DNA of 64,000 nt from Sulfitobacter sp. EhC04 (GCF_001650875.1 NZ_LXYI01000024.1:1-64000); one strand, 5' to 3'; counted from the first letter of the stretch, positions 1 through 10,539 are shown. A program made the numbers and translations. Notes: generated by a model from the letters alone, not told the origin.

Positions 1-211
1 AGACATCTTCCCCCGCCGCCATCGACATGGCCCCCGCCACCAGCCCCGCAAGGCCCGCGATCAGGATCTCGGGCCGACCCGATCCTGCTGCCGCCACCCC
101 CACCACGATGCTGGCGGTTGAGACCAGCCCGTCGTTTGCCCCCAGCACCGCGGCCCGCAGCCAGCCGATGCGGTGAACCAGATGCGCTTCGGAATGGGCT
201 GAATGGGTCAT
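1..211 (-). CDS. VIT1/CCC1-family transporter, N-terminal part (gene runs off the window)
   Basis: The first 70 codons of a leftward gene are present and the rest lies outside the window. The N-terminus has a short His-containing leader, then [17 protein letters not shown] and a hydrophobic stretch that continues to the window edge with [12 protein letters not shown]. This is the signature of the VIT1/CCC1 membrane family, which moves iron or manganese across a membrane in plants and yeast; the bacterial substrate is usually unproven. The ATG at 211 is chosen because the homologous sequence begins just after it. The gene is divergent from the exported protein at 472, with about 260 bases between them. 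The family call is firm and the substrate is inference. Confidence 0.85.
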   Translation of the reverse strand, partial: MTHSAHSEAHLVHRIGWLRAAVLGANDGLVSTASIVVGVAAAGSGRPEILIAGLAGLVAGAMSMAAGEDV

Positions 212-471
212 GGGTACGTCCTTCGTGTCTCATCCGGGCTGATGCCCCTGTTACGCCAAGCCACGCCCCTGCGCCAGACCGCCCGGCCCCCGACGCCCTA
301 CGCCCTACCGGGATGCCGATGCGCGCCCGTTGCGGCAGAAAAAGGCGCATCGACCAATGCGGCCCCCGCGCCCCTTGCCAGCAGGCGGAATTCCATGTTC
401 ATGTATGACAGGGGCCGCGCCTGCGCCCGTGCGCGCGCCCCGAGTTTTATTGAAACGGAACGAGGTATGTC

Positions 472-891
472 ATGTCCCGTCTTTTGAAATCCATTGCCCT
501 GTCTACTTCGCTTGCCCTATTCAGCGCCGGCACAGCCTGGGCCGCCGATCCGGTCCAGCAGCATAATTCCAACGCCGTCTGGTTCGAGAACTGGATCGGG
601 CTGAGCAACGCCAGCATGGTTGTTGCCGCCCCCAACGGCAAGATCACCGAAATCTTTGCAAAATCCGGCACGCCGGTGTTCGAACTGAAACCCGGCGAGG
701 TTCTGGATGGCGTTTATCGCTATGAACTGCGCGCCGCGACCGAGGAAAAGCAGGAAATCGTGAACCCGATCGACAACGGCCGGGGCGAATTGCAGACAGA
801 ATCCTTTGTGCCCTTTTACCGCACCGGTGCCTTCTTTGTGGAACGCGGCGTGATCGTCACGCCGAAAGAGGTCAAGGAAGAAGAAGGCTGA
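472..891 (+). CDS. small exported protein of unknown function
   Basis: A 139-residue protein that I do not recognise as a named family. It begins with a clear Sec signal peptide (basic MSRLLK, hydrophobic core, AWA-A cleavage near residue 24), so the mature product of about 115 residues should be periplasmic. The mature part has no cysteine and no obvious catalytic motif. It is mixed and mostly polar, with an acidic and basic tail ending in KEVKEEEG. It stands alone between a divergent transporter gene and the convergent urease cluster, and has its own strong terminator at 926-952. Gene reality is well supported by the signal peptide, codon use and terminator; function is unknown. Confidence 0.8.
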   Translation: MSRLLKSIALSTSLALFSAGTAWAADPVQQHNSNAVWFENWIGLSNASMVVAAPNGKITEIFAKSGTPVFELKPGEVLDGVYRYELRAATEEKQEIVNPIDNGRGELQTESFVPFYRTGAFFVERGVIVTPKEVKEEEG

Positions 892-925
892 ACGCTTCTC
901 CGCTCAGCCATCCCATTCGGCTACA

Positions 926-952
926 GGCCCGCGCTCCCGGCGCGGGCCTTTT
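926..952 (+). terminator. intrinsic terminator after the exported-protein gene
   Basis: A perfect 9-base-pair GC-rich stem (926-934 with 940-948), a 5-base loop and TTTT at 949-952. It lies 34 bases after the stop of the gene at 472-891 and just before the convergent 3' end of ureG. Confidence 0.85.
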
Positions 953-955
953 GCA

Positions 956-1597
956 TCAGGCATCTGCACTTTCGGGCTGCGGCATCTGCAACCCGCCGAG
1001 AGACAGCACATGGTCCACCACCTGCTGCACACCCGTCCCGTGCCGCAATGCACAGAACGCCACCGGCCTGTCCCCGCGCATCCGCGCCGCGTCACGGGCC
1101 ATGACCTCAAGCGATGCGCCCACATGCGGGGCCAGATCGGTCTTGTTGATCACCAGCAGGTCCGATTTGGTGATCGCTGGCCCACCCTTGCGCGGGATCT
1201 CTTCGCCCGCCGCCACGTCGATGACATAGAGTGTCACATCCGCCAGTTCCGGGCTGAAGGTGGCAGAGAGGTTGTCACCGCCGCTTTCGATCAGCACCAG
1301 ATCGAGGTCGGCGTGCCGTGCGCGCATCTGCGCGATGGCCGCCAGGTTGATCGAGGCATCCTCGCGGATCGCCGTATGCGGACAGCCCCCGGTTTCCACC
1401 CCGATCACCCGGTCCTGCGGCAGGATCTGCATGCGCATCAGCGCCTCCGCATCCTCCTGCGTGTAAATGTCATTGGTGATCACCCCAATCGACAGCGCCG
1501 GGTGAAAGACACGGGCGAGTGCGGCGGTCAGCGTGGTCTTGCCCGCGCCCACCGGGCCGCCGATCCCGATCCGCAAAGGGCCATTCATCGAAGTCAT
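956..1597 (-). CDS. ureG: urease accessory GTPase UreG
   Basis: A 213-residue cytoplasmic GTPase that powers nickel delivery to apo-urease as part of the UreG-UreF-UreD complex. Visible motifs are the P-loop GPVGAGKTT near residue 13, the metal-binding Cys-Pro-His in [13 protein letters not shown] near residue 73, the [16 protein letters not shown] segment and the guanine-specificity NKTD near residue 150. Length is normal for the family. It is the last gene of the leftward cluster, and its ATG overlaps the ureF stop by 4 bases, suggesting translational coupling. No His-rich N-terminal extension is present, so nickel storage is left to UreE. Confidence 0.97.
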   Translation of the reverse strand: MTSMNGPLRIGIGGPVGAGKTTLTAALARVFHPALSIGVITNDIYTQEDAEALMRMQILPQDRVIGVETGGCPHTAIREDASINLAAIAQMRARHADLDLVLIESGGDNLSATFSPELADVTLYVIDVAAGEEIPRKGGPAITKSDLLVINKTDLAPHVGASLEVMARDAARMRGDRPVAFCALRHGTGVQQVVDHVLSLGGLQMPQPESADA

Positions 1598-2241
1598 GAT
1601 CTGAATATCCTGTGTTCAAGGGTTTCGTGCCGCATCGCGGCCACGTCAGACAAAAAGGCGCTGCTGGCCAGATCGTCGAGGCCCATGCCGTGGCTCTGTG
1701 CAACAACCTGTTCCACCAGCGGGCTGAGCGCCGCAAGGCAGGCCTGCCCCTCTGTCTGGCCCAGCGGCACCAGCCGCACCGCCGCCGAGACCAGATTGCC
1801 GGCAAAGGCCTGAAGGTACATCCGCGCGGTCAGTTCCAGCGGCAGCGCCATCCGCCCGGCGGCATAGCCCACTGCAACGGGGTGTGTGAGGTCAGGCAGC
1901 GCGCCGCCCCAGATCGCGGCAGTGGTCCGCGCAAACGCCCCGCCCTGCACCTGCGTTTCCGCCAGCCGTTCGGCGCTGCTGGCAAAGGCGCGGGCATGGG
2001 CATCCACCTGGGCCACTTCATCCACGCTTTCGCAGGCATGGGCGGCGCGGATCAGAATGCAATCACTGCGCCCGGTGCCATGGGCCAGCACGTCCTCCAA
2101 CCATTCCTGCAGGCGCGCGGCACTGTCGATCTGGCCGGTTGCAATCGCCATCTCCAGCCCGTGCGAATAGGCAAAGGACCCCAGCGGATAGCCGGGCGAA
2201 AACCATTGCGCGAGGGTCAGGATGGCGGCGTCAGTGGTCAT
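1594..2241 (-). CDS. ureF: urease accessory protein UreF
   Basis: A 215-residue all-helical accessory protein that bridges UreG and UreD during activation of urease. Recognisable sequence includes [21 protein letters not shown] at the N-terminus, with the conserved Gly-Ser-Phe-Ser/Ala-Tyr-Ser-Gly/His-type motif, and [11 protein letters not shown] further on. I start it at the ATG at 2241 (MTTDAAIL) rather than further upstream, because this start overlaps the ureE stop by 11 bases and gives the usual family N-terminus. The 3' end overlaps the ureG start by 4 bases. Its only visible role is in urease maturation with its neighbours. Confidence 0.95.
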   Translation of the reverse strand: MTTDAAILTLAQWFSPGYPLGSFAYSHGLEMAIATGQIDSAARLQEWLEDVLAHGTGRSDCILIRAAHACESVDEVAQVDAHARAFASSAERLAETQVQGGAFARTTAAIWGGALPDLTHPVAVGYAAGRMALPLELTARMYLQAFAGNLVSAAVRLVPLGQTEGQACLAALSPLVEQVVAQSHGMGLDDLASSAFLSDVAAMRHETLEHRIFRS

Positions 2242-2725
2242 GCGCCGTTTTCCCGTGTTCATGGCTGTGCGTGCGCCCATGGCCATAGGCACCGCCCTCG
2301 GGCGTGAAGGGGGCCGTGACCTCCGTCAGGCTCGCGCCCACATGTTCCAGCATATGGCCGATCACCGGATCGTTCTGGATCAACAGATGATCCTGCGCGA
2401 TCTGGCAGGGCGTGTGCCGGTTGCCGATGTGCCAGGCCAGCCGCGCCAGTTCCGGGCCGGTGACACGCAGCAGCGATTCCTCTGCCGCGCGGACAAGGAT
2501 ATGGGTGCCGTCCTCCAGCACCAGCGCATCGCCATCTTCCAGCGAAGTTGTCTGCGGCAGGTCAACGACAAACGGCCGGCCCTCCAGCGTTTCCAACCGC
2601 TTGCGGCGCAGAAACCGCCCGTCGTAATCCAGCAGGCAGATTTCGGCAGGACCGGACCAATGGCCCTGTTTCAGATGGGTCTGCGCCAGGGGCAGCGTTC
2701 TTGTCCTTTCGGCGGTCTGTGTCAT
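2231..2725 (-). CDS. ureE: urease accessory metallochaperone UreE
   Basis: A 164-residue nickel metallochaperone that hands Ni(II) to the UreG/UreF/UreD complex. The N-terminal UreE domain is followed by a C-terminal domain with VIGHMLEHVGA and then a His-rich tail ([16 protein letters not shown]) that is typical of nickel-storing UreE proteins. The gene lies 15 bases downstream of ureC and overlaps ureF, so it is part of the same transcript. The rich tail means nickel buffering is probably done here, because UreG lacks a His extension. Confidence 0.95.
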   Translation of the reverse strand: MTQTAERTRTLPLAQTHLKQGHWSGPAEICLLDYDGRFLRRKRLETLEGRPFVVDLPQTTSLEDGDALVLEDGTHILVRAAEESLLRVTGPELARLAWHIGNRHTPCQIAQDHLLIQNDPVIGHMLEHVGASLTEVTAPFTPEGGAYGHGRTHSHEHGKTAHDH

Positions 2726-2740
2726 CCTCGGCTTCCTTTC

Positions 2741-4450
<1,710 letters not shown>

Positions 4451-4468
4451 GTCAGGCTCCTGGTTTCT

Positions 4469-4681
4469 TCAACGAATTTTCTTGCAGTCCCGCCCGGACG
4501 ACAGGCCGGGCCGCGCCCGACCCTCCCGTCGAACCGAAGGTTTGCCTCCGGCAAAACGGAAGGGCGCATTTGCACCGGTGCGACAGGCGAAGCCGTTACA
4601 CCGGGTCGCGGGCGCGCATTCCCAAAACGAGTGCGGCAGCGCCCACCCAGGCTCGGTCGCGGCCCTCAACGCTGCCATCAT
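4469..4681 (-). CDS. possible small ORF filling the ureB-ureC gap (70 codons)
   Basis: An open frame of 70 codons exactly fills the 227-base gap. Its ATGATG start overlaps the ureB stop (A-TGA-TG), and its stop lies 18 bases before ureC. The product would be Arg-rich with three or four Cys and resembles no family I know. Part of it is made by a small palindrome, TTTGCC-TCC-GGCAAA (4541-4555), which suggests that the gap may instead hold a structured intergenic element. The placement favours translation; the composition argues against it. I rate it as undecided and leaning to non-functional. Confidence 0.25.
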   Translation of the reverse strand: MMAALRAATEPGWALPHSFWECAPATRCNGFACRTGANAPFRFAGGKPSVRREGRARPGLSSGRDCKKIR

Positions 4682-4983
4682 AGTGCCCCCATGACCTTGC
4701 CATTGAACCCGAACACCACACGCTTGCCGCCATAAGGCACCAATGCCACCTCGCGGCGCTGGCCGGGTTCGAAGCGCACGGCGGTGCCTGCGGCGATGTC
4801 CAGACGGCGCCCATTGGCTGCGGCGCGGTCAAATTCCAGCGCCGGGTTGGTTTCGGCGAAATGATAATGGCTGCCCACCTGCACCGGGCGATCACCGGTA
4901 TTGGCGACCATCAGCACCACCGCATCGGCACCTTCGTTCAGGGTGATGTCGCCTGCGGCGGGGATCACTTCGCCGGGGATCAT
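4678..4983 (-). CDS. ureB: urease beta subunit UreB
   Basis: A 101-residue structural subunit of the urease (ABC)3 complex. It starts [16 protein letters not shown] and contains the hallmark [16 protein letters not shown] and [18 protein letters not shown] segments. I place the start at 4983, where the ATG overlaps the stop of the preceding small membrane-protein gene in an ATGA arrangement. Frames open further upstream, but those residues have no family resemblance. It is a separate gene and not fused to ureA as in some bacteria. Confidence 0.96.
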   Translation of the reverse strand: MIPGEVIPAAGDITLNEGADAVVLMVANTGDRPVQVGSHYHFAETNPALEFDRAAANGRRLDIAAGTAVRFEPGQRREVALVPYGGKRVVFGFNGKVMGAL

Positions 4984-5192
4984 TTGCGGCGATCCCGCAT
5001 GTTGCGCGCCCGGATGGCCGCACGCCCCGCCGTCACCGCGACGGCAGTGACAATGGCGAGCATGCCCAGCACCAGTGGCAGCCATGCCACCGCACCGTCC
5101 GAAACATGCGGATGCAGGTGCAGCCCCGCATCGGTATGGGCGGCCACCGGGGCGGCCAGGACGGCAAGGCCAAGGGTAGGAATGATTTTCAT
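4980..5192 (-). CDS. small His-containing membrane protein inside the urease cluster
   Basis: A 70-residue protein of no family I can name. It has an N-terminal signal-like segment ([18 protein letters not shown]), a short stretch with several His ([16 protein letters not shown]), one transmembrane helix (about residues 36-58) and a basic cytoplasmic tail ending RNMRDRRK. The predicted topology puts the histidines outside the membrane. It lies 13 bases after ureA with a good AAGGA site and overlaps the ureB start by 4 bases, so it is an integral cistron. A role in nickel handling or membrane association of urease is inference from location and the His cluster. Confidence 0.8.
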   Translation of the reverse strand: MKIIPTLGLAVLAAPVAAHTDAGLHLHPHVSDGAVAWLPLVLGMLAIVTAVAVTAGRAAIRARNMRDRRK

Positions 5193-5205
5193 GGCAGTTT
5201 CCTTT

Positions 5206-5508
5206 TCAGCGGATCGGGTTGTGAACGGTCACCAGCTTGGTGCCATCGGGAAAGGTCGCCTCGACCTGTACGTCGTGGATCATCTCGGCGATGCCTTCCA
5301 TGCATTGATCGCGGGTCAGCACATGGCCGCCCGCCTCCATCATGTCGGCCACGGAGCGGCCGTCACGCGCGCCCTCGACAACGGTGTCGGTGATCAGGGC
5401 GATGGCCTCGGGGTGGTTCAGCTTCACCCCCCGCGCCAACCTCTTGCGCGCCACTTCGGCGGCCATGGCCACCAGCAGCTTGTCCTTTTCCCTTGGGGTC
5501 AGTTGCAT
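5206..5508 (-). CDS. ureA: urease gamma subunit UreA
   Basis: A 100-residue structural subunit, [20 protein letters not shown] at the start and [12 protein letters not shown] at the end, both diagnostic of UreA. The length equals that of stand-alone gamma subunits. It follows ureD by a single base, with GGAG eight bases before its ATG. It packs with UreB and UreC in the mature enzyme and carries no catalytic residue itself. Confidence 0.97.
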   Translation of the reverse strand: MQLTPREKDKLLVAMAAEVARKRLARGVKLNHPEAIALITDTVVEGARDGRSVADMMEAGGHVLTRDQCMEGIAEMIHDVQVEATFPDGTKLVTVHNPIR

Positions 5509-5509
5509 C

Positions 5510-6274
5510 TCAAAGTCTCCAGTTCATCGGCAGGTGCCCAGTGTTCAACAGCATCAAGGCGGGGATCAGGGTGCGGCGCAGCTCGAAACTGTCCGTCGCC
5601 AGCAGGCGCGCCACCAGCACCCCGCCCGGCAACAGGCTGGCCGCCGCCGTATCGGGCAGCAAGGCGCGCAAGGGCCCCAACTGGGCCTCGGCCTGCGTGC
5701 TGACAAAGACCAGCGTCGCCACCGCCCCTGCCCCCCCCGCAATGGCGGGCCGCGCCAGATGGGCCTGCACATCCCCGTCCAGCGCGATGCCGTCCAGATA
5801 GACCGGCGCGCCGTCGCGGTTGATGCGGATGCGGTCGCGCAGATGTGCGGCATGCAGCACCTCGCCCATCGCGGCGCGGCCAAAGACGAGGGTTTCCACC
5901 ATCAGCAGCGATGCATCATTGGCCAGATCAACCGTCAGACGCCGGTTCAGCGCCGCATGGTCAAACAGGATGGTCTCCTGTGGCAACCAGTTCACCCGCG
6001 CCCCCGCCGCGACCGTCAGCCGGGTCTCGATGCACCCGACCTCGCCCGGTTGCGCCCGGTAGATCCGTTCCGCCGCCTGTGTGCTCAGCGTCAGGCAGGC
6101 GCCGGGACCCGCCGCCGCGTCGAGGTGCAGCCGGTCGCCCCCGGTCACACCGCCCGCCGTGTTCACGATCACCGCCTCGACATCCGGGCGGAAAACGCGC
6201 GGTAACACCAGCTTCATCGCCCCCGACTGGCGCAGGTTGGCCAGCCGCGTCACCCCGCCCGCGTCGGCGCGCAC
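5510..6274 (-). CDS. ureD: urease accessory protein UreD (start uncertain)
   Basis: UreD is the scaffold that binds apo-urease and recruits UreF-UreG for nickel insertion. Diagnostic sequence includes [26 protein letters not shown] and [17 protein letters not shown]. Translation from the only in-frame canonical start, GTG at 6274, gives 254 residues. However, family-like sequence continues upstream in frame ([13 protein letters not shown]) up to an ATC codon at 6350-6352, and an AAAGGA lies six bases before that codon. The frame closes at a TAG at 6386-6388 with no ATG, GTG or TTG in between. The real protein may therefore be about 26 residues longer and use ATC, or an ATG may have been lost by mutation or base-calling error. 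Confidence 0.92.
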   Translation of the reverse strand: MRADAGGVTRLANLRQSGAMKLVLPRVFRPDVEAVIVNTAGGVTGGDRLHLDAAAGPGACLTLSTQAAERIYRAQPGEVGCIETRLTVAAGARVNWLPQETILFDHAALNRRLTVDLANDASLLMVETLVFGRAAMGEVLHAAHLRDRIRINRDGAPVYLDGIALDGDVQAHLARPAIAGGAGAVATLVFVSTQAEAQLGPLRALLPDTAAASLLPGGVLVARLLATDSFELRRTLIPALMLLNTGHLPMNWRL

Positions 6275-6526
6275 AGCGATGCTGCCAGCGCCACGGGTGC
6301 GGGGCTGAAGCGGGGCGGCATCAAGCCAGTCCTGCGGCGCAAAAGAAGTGATCGGCTGTCCTTTCCCGTATGGTTGCCGATCAACCTACCGCCCTCGACC
6401 GCCGCTGCAATTATTTGCGCGGGCCTGCGGGGCTTTTCGCCCGTTTTCAGGTCACAGTGATCATTTTTTGTGCAAAGCCACCTGCCACCGCTTGCCTGCG
6501 GCGGGTGCAGACCGCATCAAGAAAGC

Positions 6527-6870
6527 ATGTCGGCCTTTGCCCCTCTCGCCCTCCGATCAGACGCGCTGACGGCGCAGATTCTGCCTTATGGTGCATCGCT
6601 GGTCCGCCTGCATCTGCGGGGCAGCCCGGACAACCTCGTGCTGGGGTTTGCCGACCCGCAGGATCACGCCCGGCTGGTGCTGCGCGCTAAACTGGCGGAT
6701 GGCGAGGGCGGGTTGCCGGCAACCGCGCCCTTTGACCCTTCCATGCCTTCGCGCTGGAACCGCAAGACTGGCCCGACGCCCCGCACCATGCGCATTTCCC
6801 GCAGGTCACGCCAGCGCCGGGCGAGACCTGGCAGCAGACGACCAGTTACCGGATCACTTCGGCACCATAA
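6527..6870 (+). pseudogene. aldose 1-epimerase (mutarotase) remnant with internal deletion and frameshift
   Basis: Two fragments of a galactose-mutarotase-type protein lie in different frames. From the ATG at 6527 the frame reads about 43 residues of the N-terminal strand region (LTAQILPYGASLVRLHL and NLVLGFADPQDHA). From about 6742 another frame reads a typical C-terminus (LEPQDWPDAPHHAHFPQ, then PGETWQQTTSYRI) and stops at 6870. The central 200 or so residues, including the catalytic His and Glu, are missing. The fragments keep correct order and orientation, so this is decay in place by deletion and not a chance match. Confidence 0.75.
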
Positions 6871-6969
6871 CGCCATATTTTTGCCGCAATTAAGCCCCGC
6901 TGTCGGCAAGGTCTTGCGCAAGCCTGTGATCCGGGCGCAGGACCCGCGCCTGAAAACAGGAGCAGTCAT

Positions 6970-7092
6970 ATGGCCCGCCATGACCCCGACCCGATACCCC
7001 AACCGCCAAAACCGGCCCCATCGCCGGACCAGACCCTGGCACAAAAGCCCAAACCCAAACCACCGCTGATCACCGACTACGCAAGTATCTGA
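6970..7092 (+). CDS. small proline-rich ORF (40 residues)
   Basis: An ATG at 6970 is preceded by AGGAG with a 7-base spacer and opens a 40-codon frame ending at TGA 7090-7092. The product begins MARHDPDPIPQPPKP and ends PPLITDYASI. It is very rich in Pro and Lys, with no membrane segment. I recognise no family. The ideal ribosome binding site and the tidy soluble composition support translation; the short length and Pro-rich composition in a GC-rich genome weaken that. It lies between the mutarotase remnant and the DUF4112 gene, on the same strand as both. The rest of the 6871-7173 interval shows nothing else. Confidence 0.5.
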   Translation: MARHDPDPIPQPPKPAPSPDQTLAQKPKPKPPLITDYASI

Positions 7093-7173
7093 GCAGCCTC
7101 CGACGGTCTTTCCCCTTGATTCCTTCAACTTGCACGCCAGTTTTTCGGTGTAAGACCAGGAAGGACCGCACCA

Positions 7174-7590
7174 TTGGAACACCACGCCCACACCAGCGAC
7201 CTGGCGCGCCTGCGCCGCCTCGCGACCCGTATGGACACCCAGTTTCGTCTGCCCGGCACCGGCATCCGCTTCGGCTGGGACGCCGTTCTGGGTCTTGTGC
7301 CCGGCGTCGGTGACACGCTCGCGCTTTTGCCTTCTGCTTACATCATGCAACAATCGCATCGCCTTGGCGCGCCGAAACCGCTTTTGGCGCGGATGGCGCT
7401 GAACACCGGCATCGACCTTGTGATCGGCTCTGTGCCGCTGGTCGGCGATATCTTCGACATCGGCTGGAAATCCAAGATCCGCAACGTGGACCTGCTGGAG
7501 CGCCACCTCAGACAGCAGGCCGCCCGCGCGCCCGACACCCCGCAGGTCGAAGGCGCGCTGTCCTCGCACCATCCCACCTTGCGCGGCTAG
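7174..7590 (+). CDS. DUF4112 domain protein
   Basis: A 138-residue protein whose sequence GIRFGWDAVLGLVPGVGDTLALL and IDLVIGSVPLVGDIFDIGWKS is characteristic of DUF4112, a small family with two hydrophobic hairpins around Gly-Asp motifs that is likely membrane associated. The function is unknown. The start is a TTG at 7174 with AAGGA eight bases before it; no ATG fits the family N-terminus. It appears monocistronic and converges on the VOC gene that ends at 7607. Confidence 0.85.
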   Translation: MEHHAHTSDLARLRRLATRMDTQFRLPGTGIRFGWDAVLGLVPGVGDTLALLPSAYIMQQSHRLGAPKPLLARMALNTGIDLVIGSVPLVGDIFDIGWKSKIRNVDLLERHLRQQAARAPDTPQVEGALSSHHPTLRG

Positions 7591-7606
7591 CGTCGGAGGC
7601 AATTCA

Positions 7607-7969
7607 TCAGGTCACAAAGACCCGGCTTGAGACCTGAATGGAATTGTTCGACGGGTCCTTGGCGTTGGCAAAACTGTATCCTTCCGCTTGATGGATCTTT
7701 CCGAATGCCAACCCATCGGCTCTTGCAGCATCGCAGAACGCCGCGACATCTTCGACGTCGAAGACCAGCTTGACCAGAACCTGCCCTTCTTTCTGCTTTG
7801 CAGCCGCTGGATGCAAGAGAATGGTCAGCCCCGTGCTTTGCGGCACCAGTTCCACAATGCGGTCCCTTTCGGCGCGCTTCACCGAAAATCCGAAGTGCCG
7901 GGCATAGAAATCAGCCATCTGGTCGATCTTGCCCGTATAGATCACGATCCGGCCGAGTGCAGGTGCCAT
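7607..7969 (-). CDS. VOC (glyoxalase/bleomycin-resistance/dioxygenase fold) protein
   Basis: A 120-residue single-domain VOC protein: GRIVIYTGKIDQMADFYARHFGF at the N-terminus and ANAKDPSNNSIQVSSR at the C-terminus show the beta-alpha-beta-beta-beta paired modules, and the FYARHFGF motif is typical. The metal ligands of true glyoxalase I are not obviously complete, so the substrate cannot be assigned. I start it at 7969 (MAPALGRIV), with AGGA seven bases upstream. It is separated from ndk by an intergenic region that contains the ndk terminator. Confidence 0.8.
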   Translation of the reverse strand: MAPALGRIVIYTGKIDQMADFYARHFGFSVKRAERDRIVELVPQSTGLTILLHPAAAKQKEGQVLVKLVFDVEDVAAFCDAARADGLAFGKIHQAEGYSFANAKDPSNNSIQVSSRVFVT

Positions 7970-8053
7970 CGCCTGTTCCTTCAAAAGCTCCAATCGCGAC
8001 CGCCATAGCACAAACAGGTGCCCAAGGCGCGCCCGGTCGGAAAATCGGCGGCC

Positions 8054-8091
8054 AAAAACGCCAACGCCCCCGCAGTTTCCCGCGAGGGCGT
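8054..8091 (-). terminator. intrinsic terminator of ndk
   Basis: Read on the minus strand, a 10-base stem with one mismatch (8082-8091 with 8064-8073) closes an 8-base loop and is followed by GTTTTT (8054-8058 being AAAAA on the plus strand). It lies about 60 bases past the ndk stop. Confidence 0.75.
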
Positions 8092-8151
8092 CAATAATCC
8101 GGGGCGTTCAAAGGCGATACAATGCGCGCCCTCAGCCAGACATGGCCTGCC

Positions 8152-8574
8152 TCAGCCGACCAGTTCCAGACCGGAGAAGAAATAGGCGATCTCCACTGCT
8201 GCCGTCTCCGGCGCGTCCGAGCCGTGCACGGAGTTTTCGCCAACGCTTTCGGCAAATTCGGCGCGGATGGTGCCTGCTTCGGCATCGGCGGGGTTGGTGG
8301 CCCCCATCACTTCACGGTTCTTGGCAATGGCGCCTTCGCCTTCCAGAACCTGTGCCACGATCGGCGCGGAAGCCATGAATTCGCACAGCTCGTCATAGAA
8401 GGGACGTTCCGCATGCACCTTGTAGAACTCGCCCGCCTGCGCCTTGGTCAGGTGGATACGTTTCTGCGCCACGATGCGCAGACCGGCATCCTCGAACTTC
8501 TTGTTGATGGCGCCGGTCAGGTTGCGGCGGGTGGCGTCGGGCTTGACGATCGAAAATGTACGCTCAAGGGCCAT
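8152..8574 (-). CDS. ndk: nucleoside diphosphate kinase
   Basis: A 140-residue cytoplasmic kinase that balances nucleoside triphosphate pools through a phospho-histidine intermediate. It starts [18 protein letters not shown] and carries the active-site His in [18 protein letters not shown] near residue 117. The length is exactly typical for bacterial Ndk. The ATG at 8574 is chosen over upstream in-frame codons because family sequence begins there. It is divergent from the ABC-F gene, with about 105 bases between them. Confidence 0.98.
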   Translation of the reverse strand: MALERTFSIVKPDATRRNLTGAINKKFEDAGLRIVAQKRIHLTKAQAGEFYKVHAERPFYDELCEFMASAPIVAQVLEGEGAIAKNREVMGATNPADAEAGTIRAEFAESVGENSVHGSDAPETAAVEIAYFFSGLELVG

Positions 8575-8679
8575 GTGGCTTGCTCCTTCGGGGTGTTGAA
8601 TTTGGCGCTCCCTAGCATGGGGTCCGGGGCTTGAAAAGCCGCGATTGACGGGGCCTGCAACTTGGTCCACACCGCGCGC

Positions 8680-10539
8680 ATGTTACGCATTTCCGAAATC
8701 AACTATTCCGTCGAGGGCCGTCCGCTCTTTGAAGAGGCAAGCGCCGTCATCCCCGAAGGTCACAAGGTTGGCCTTGTCGGGCGCAATGGCGCGGGCAAAA
8801 CCACGCTGTTCCGCATCATCCGGGGCGAGCTGGGCCTTGATGCCGGGGCCATCAGCCTGCCCAGCCGGGCCAAGATCGGCGGCGTCGCCCAGGAAGTTCC
8901 TTCCTCGGATGTTTCGCTGATCGACACGGTGCTGGCCGCCGACACCGAACGCGCGGCGCTGATGCAGGAAGCCGAGACCGCCCAGGACCCCGGCCGCATC
9001 GCCGACATCCAGGCGCGGTTGGCCGACATCGACGCCTGGTCCGCCGAAGGGCGCGCCGCCTCGATCCTCAAGGGTCTGGGCTTTGACGATGCCGAACAGC
9101 AGATGCCCTGCTCCGACTTTTCGGGCGGCTGGCGCATGCGCGTGGCGCTGGCGGGGGTGCTCTTTGCCCAGCCCGATCTGCTGTTGCTGGACGAGCCGAC
9201 CAACTATCTCGACCTTGAAGGCGCGCTGTGGCTGGAAAGCTATCTGGCAAAATACCCCCATACGGTCATCATCATCAGCCACGACCGTGGTCTGCTGAAC
9301 CGCGCCGTCAACGGCATCCTGCATCTCGAAGACCGCAAGCTGACCTTCTATCAGGGCCCCTACGACCAATTCGCCCGCCAGCGCGCCGAACAACGCGCCG
9401 TGCAGGCGGCGATGGCCAAGAAACAACAGGCCCGCCGTGACCACATGCAATCCTTCGTGGACCGGTTCAAGGCCAAGGCCTCCAAGGCCAAACAGGCCCA
9501 GTCCCGCCTCAAGATGATCGAGAAGATGGACATGATCTCGACCCCCGAACAGGCGGCGAAACGGGTCTTCACCTTCCCGGAACCGGAGGAACTCTCGCCG
9601 CCCATCATCTCCATCGAGGGCGGCTCCACCGGCTACACCGCCGGTCAGCCGGTGCTGTCACGGCTGAACCTGCGCATCGACCAGGACGACCGCATCGCGC
9701 TTCTGGGCAAGAACGGCCAGGGCAAATCCACCCTGTCGAAACTGCTGTCGGACCGGCTGGTGCTGATGGACGGCAAGGCGGTCAAGGCCAACAAGCTGCG
9801 CATCGGCTTTTTCGCCCAGCACCAGGTCGATGAATTGCACATCACCGAAACCCCGTTGCAACACATGATCAGCGCCCGCCCCGGCGTGCTGCATTCGAAA
9901 CTGCGCGCGCAGCTTGCGGGTTTCGGCCTTGGCGCCGATCAGGCCGAAACCGAAGTGGGCCGCCTGTCGGGTGGCCAGAAGGCGCGCCTGTCGCTGCTGC
10001 TGGCGACGCTGGACGCCCCGCACCTGCTGATCCTCGACGAACCGACCAACCACCTCGACATTGAATCCCGCGAGGCGCTGGTGGAGGCGCTGACGCAATA
10101 TTCCGGCGCGGTGATCCTGGTCAGCCACGACATGCACCTGCTGTCCATGGTGGCCGACCGGCTCTGGCTGGTCTCGGACGGCACCGTAACCCCCTACGAG
10201 GAAGACCTCGAAAGCTACCGCAAGATGTTGCTGCAGCCGACCCGTCCGGTCAGCAAGAACAGCAAGCCCAAGGAAGCCCCCAAAGAGAAGCGCGCCAGCC
10301 GCGAAGATATCCTTGTCCTGCGCTCGGAAGTCCGCAAATCCGAATCCCGCGTTGAGAAAATCAACGAAATGCGCGATAAACTGGCCAGGAAACTGGCCGA
10401 TCCCGCCCTCTACGAGGACACCAAGGTGGGCGAGCTTGAAGTCTGGAACAAGAAATACGCCGAAGTGATGCAAGCGCTCGAACGTGCTGAAACACTCTGG
10501 CTGTCGGCACAGGAAAAGCTGGAGAAAGCCACCGCCTGA
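8680..10539 (+). CDS. ABC-F family ATPase, YheS-like
   Basis: A 619-residue soluble protein with two ABC ATPase domains and no membrane segments. ABC-F proteins bind the ribosomal E site. Walker A motifs are [10 protein letters not shown] (domain 1, near 35) and [10 protein letters not shown] (domain 2, near 345); signatures are FSGGWRMR and LSGGQKAR, and Walker B regions read [14 protein letters not shown] and [14 protein letters not shown]. The linker [17 protein letters not shown] matches the P-site tRNA interaction region of the YheS subgroup. A charged coiled-coil tail follows domain 2. The start is the ATG at 8680. A general translation factor is more likely than a resistance factor. 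Confidence 0.93.
   Translation: MLRISEINYSVEGRPLFEEASAVIPEGHKVGLVGRNGAGKTTLFRIIRGELGLDAGAISLPSRAKIGGVAQEVPSSDVSLIDTVLAADTERAALMQEAETAQDPGRIADIQARLADIDAWSAEGRAASILKGLGFDDAEQQMPCSDFSGGWRMRVALAGVLFAQPDLLLLDEPTNYLDLEGALWLESYLAKYPHTVIIISHDRGLLNRAVNGILHLEDRKLTFYQGPYDQFARQRAEQRAVQAAMAKKQQARRDHMQSFVDRFKAKASKAKQAQSRLKMIEKMDMISTPEQAAKRVFTFPEPEELSPPIISIEGGSTGYTAGQPVLSRLNLRIDQDDRIALLGKNGQGKSTLSKLLSDRLVLMDGKAVKANKLRIGFFAQHQVDELHITETPLQHMISARPGVLHSKLRAQLAGFGLGADQAETEVGRLSGGQKARLSLLLATLDAPHLLILDEPTNHLDIESREALVEALTQYSGAVILVSHDMHLLSMVADRLWLVSDGTVTPYEEDLESYRKMLLQPTRPVSKNSKPKEAPKEKRASREDILVLRSEVRKSESRVEKINEMRDKLARKLADPALYEDTKVGELEVWNKKYAEVMQALERAETLWLSAQEKLEKATA

Noticed and set aside
6471-6487. A sigma-54-like promoter upstream of ureD on the minus strand
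   Set aside because: TGGCAGG and TTTGCA are present, but GG and GC are 11 bases apart, not the required 10, so it is probably fortuitous.
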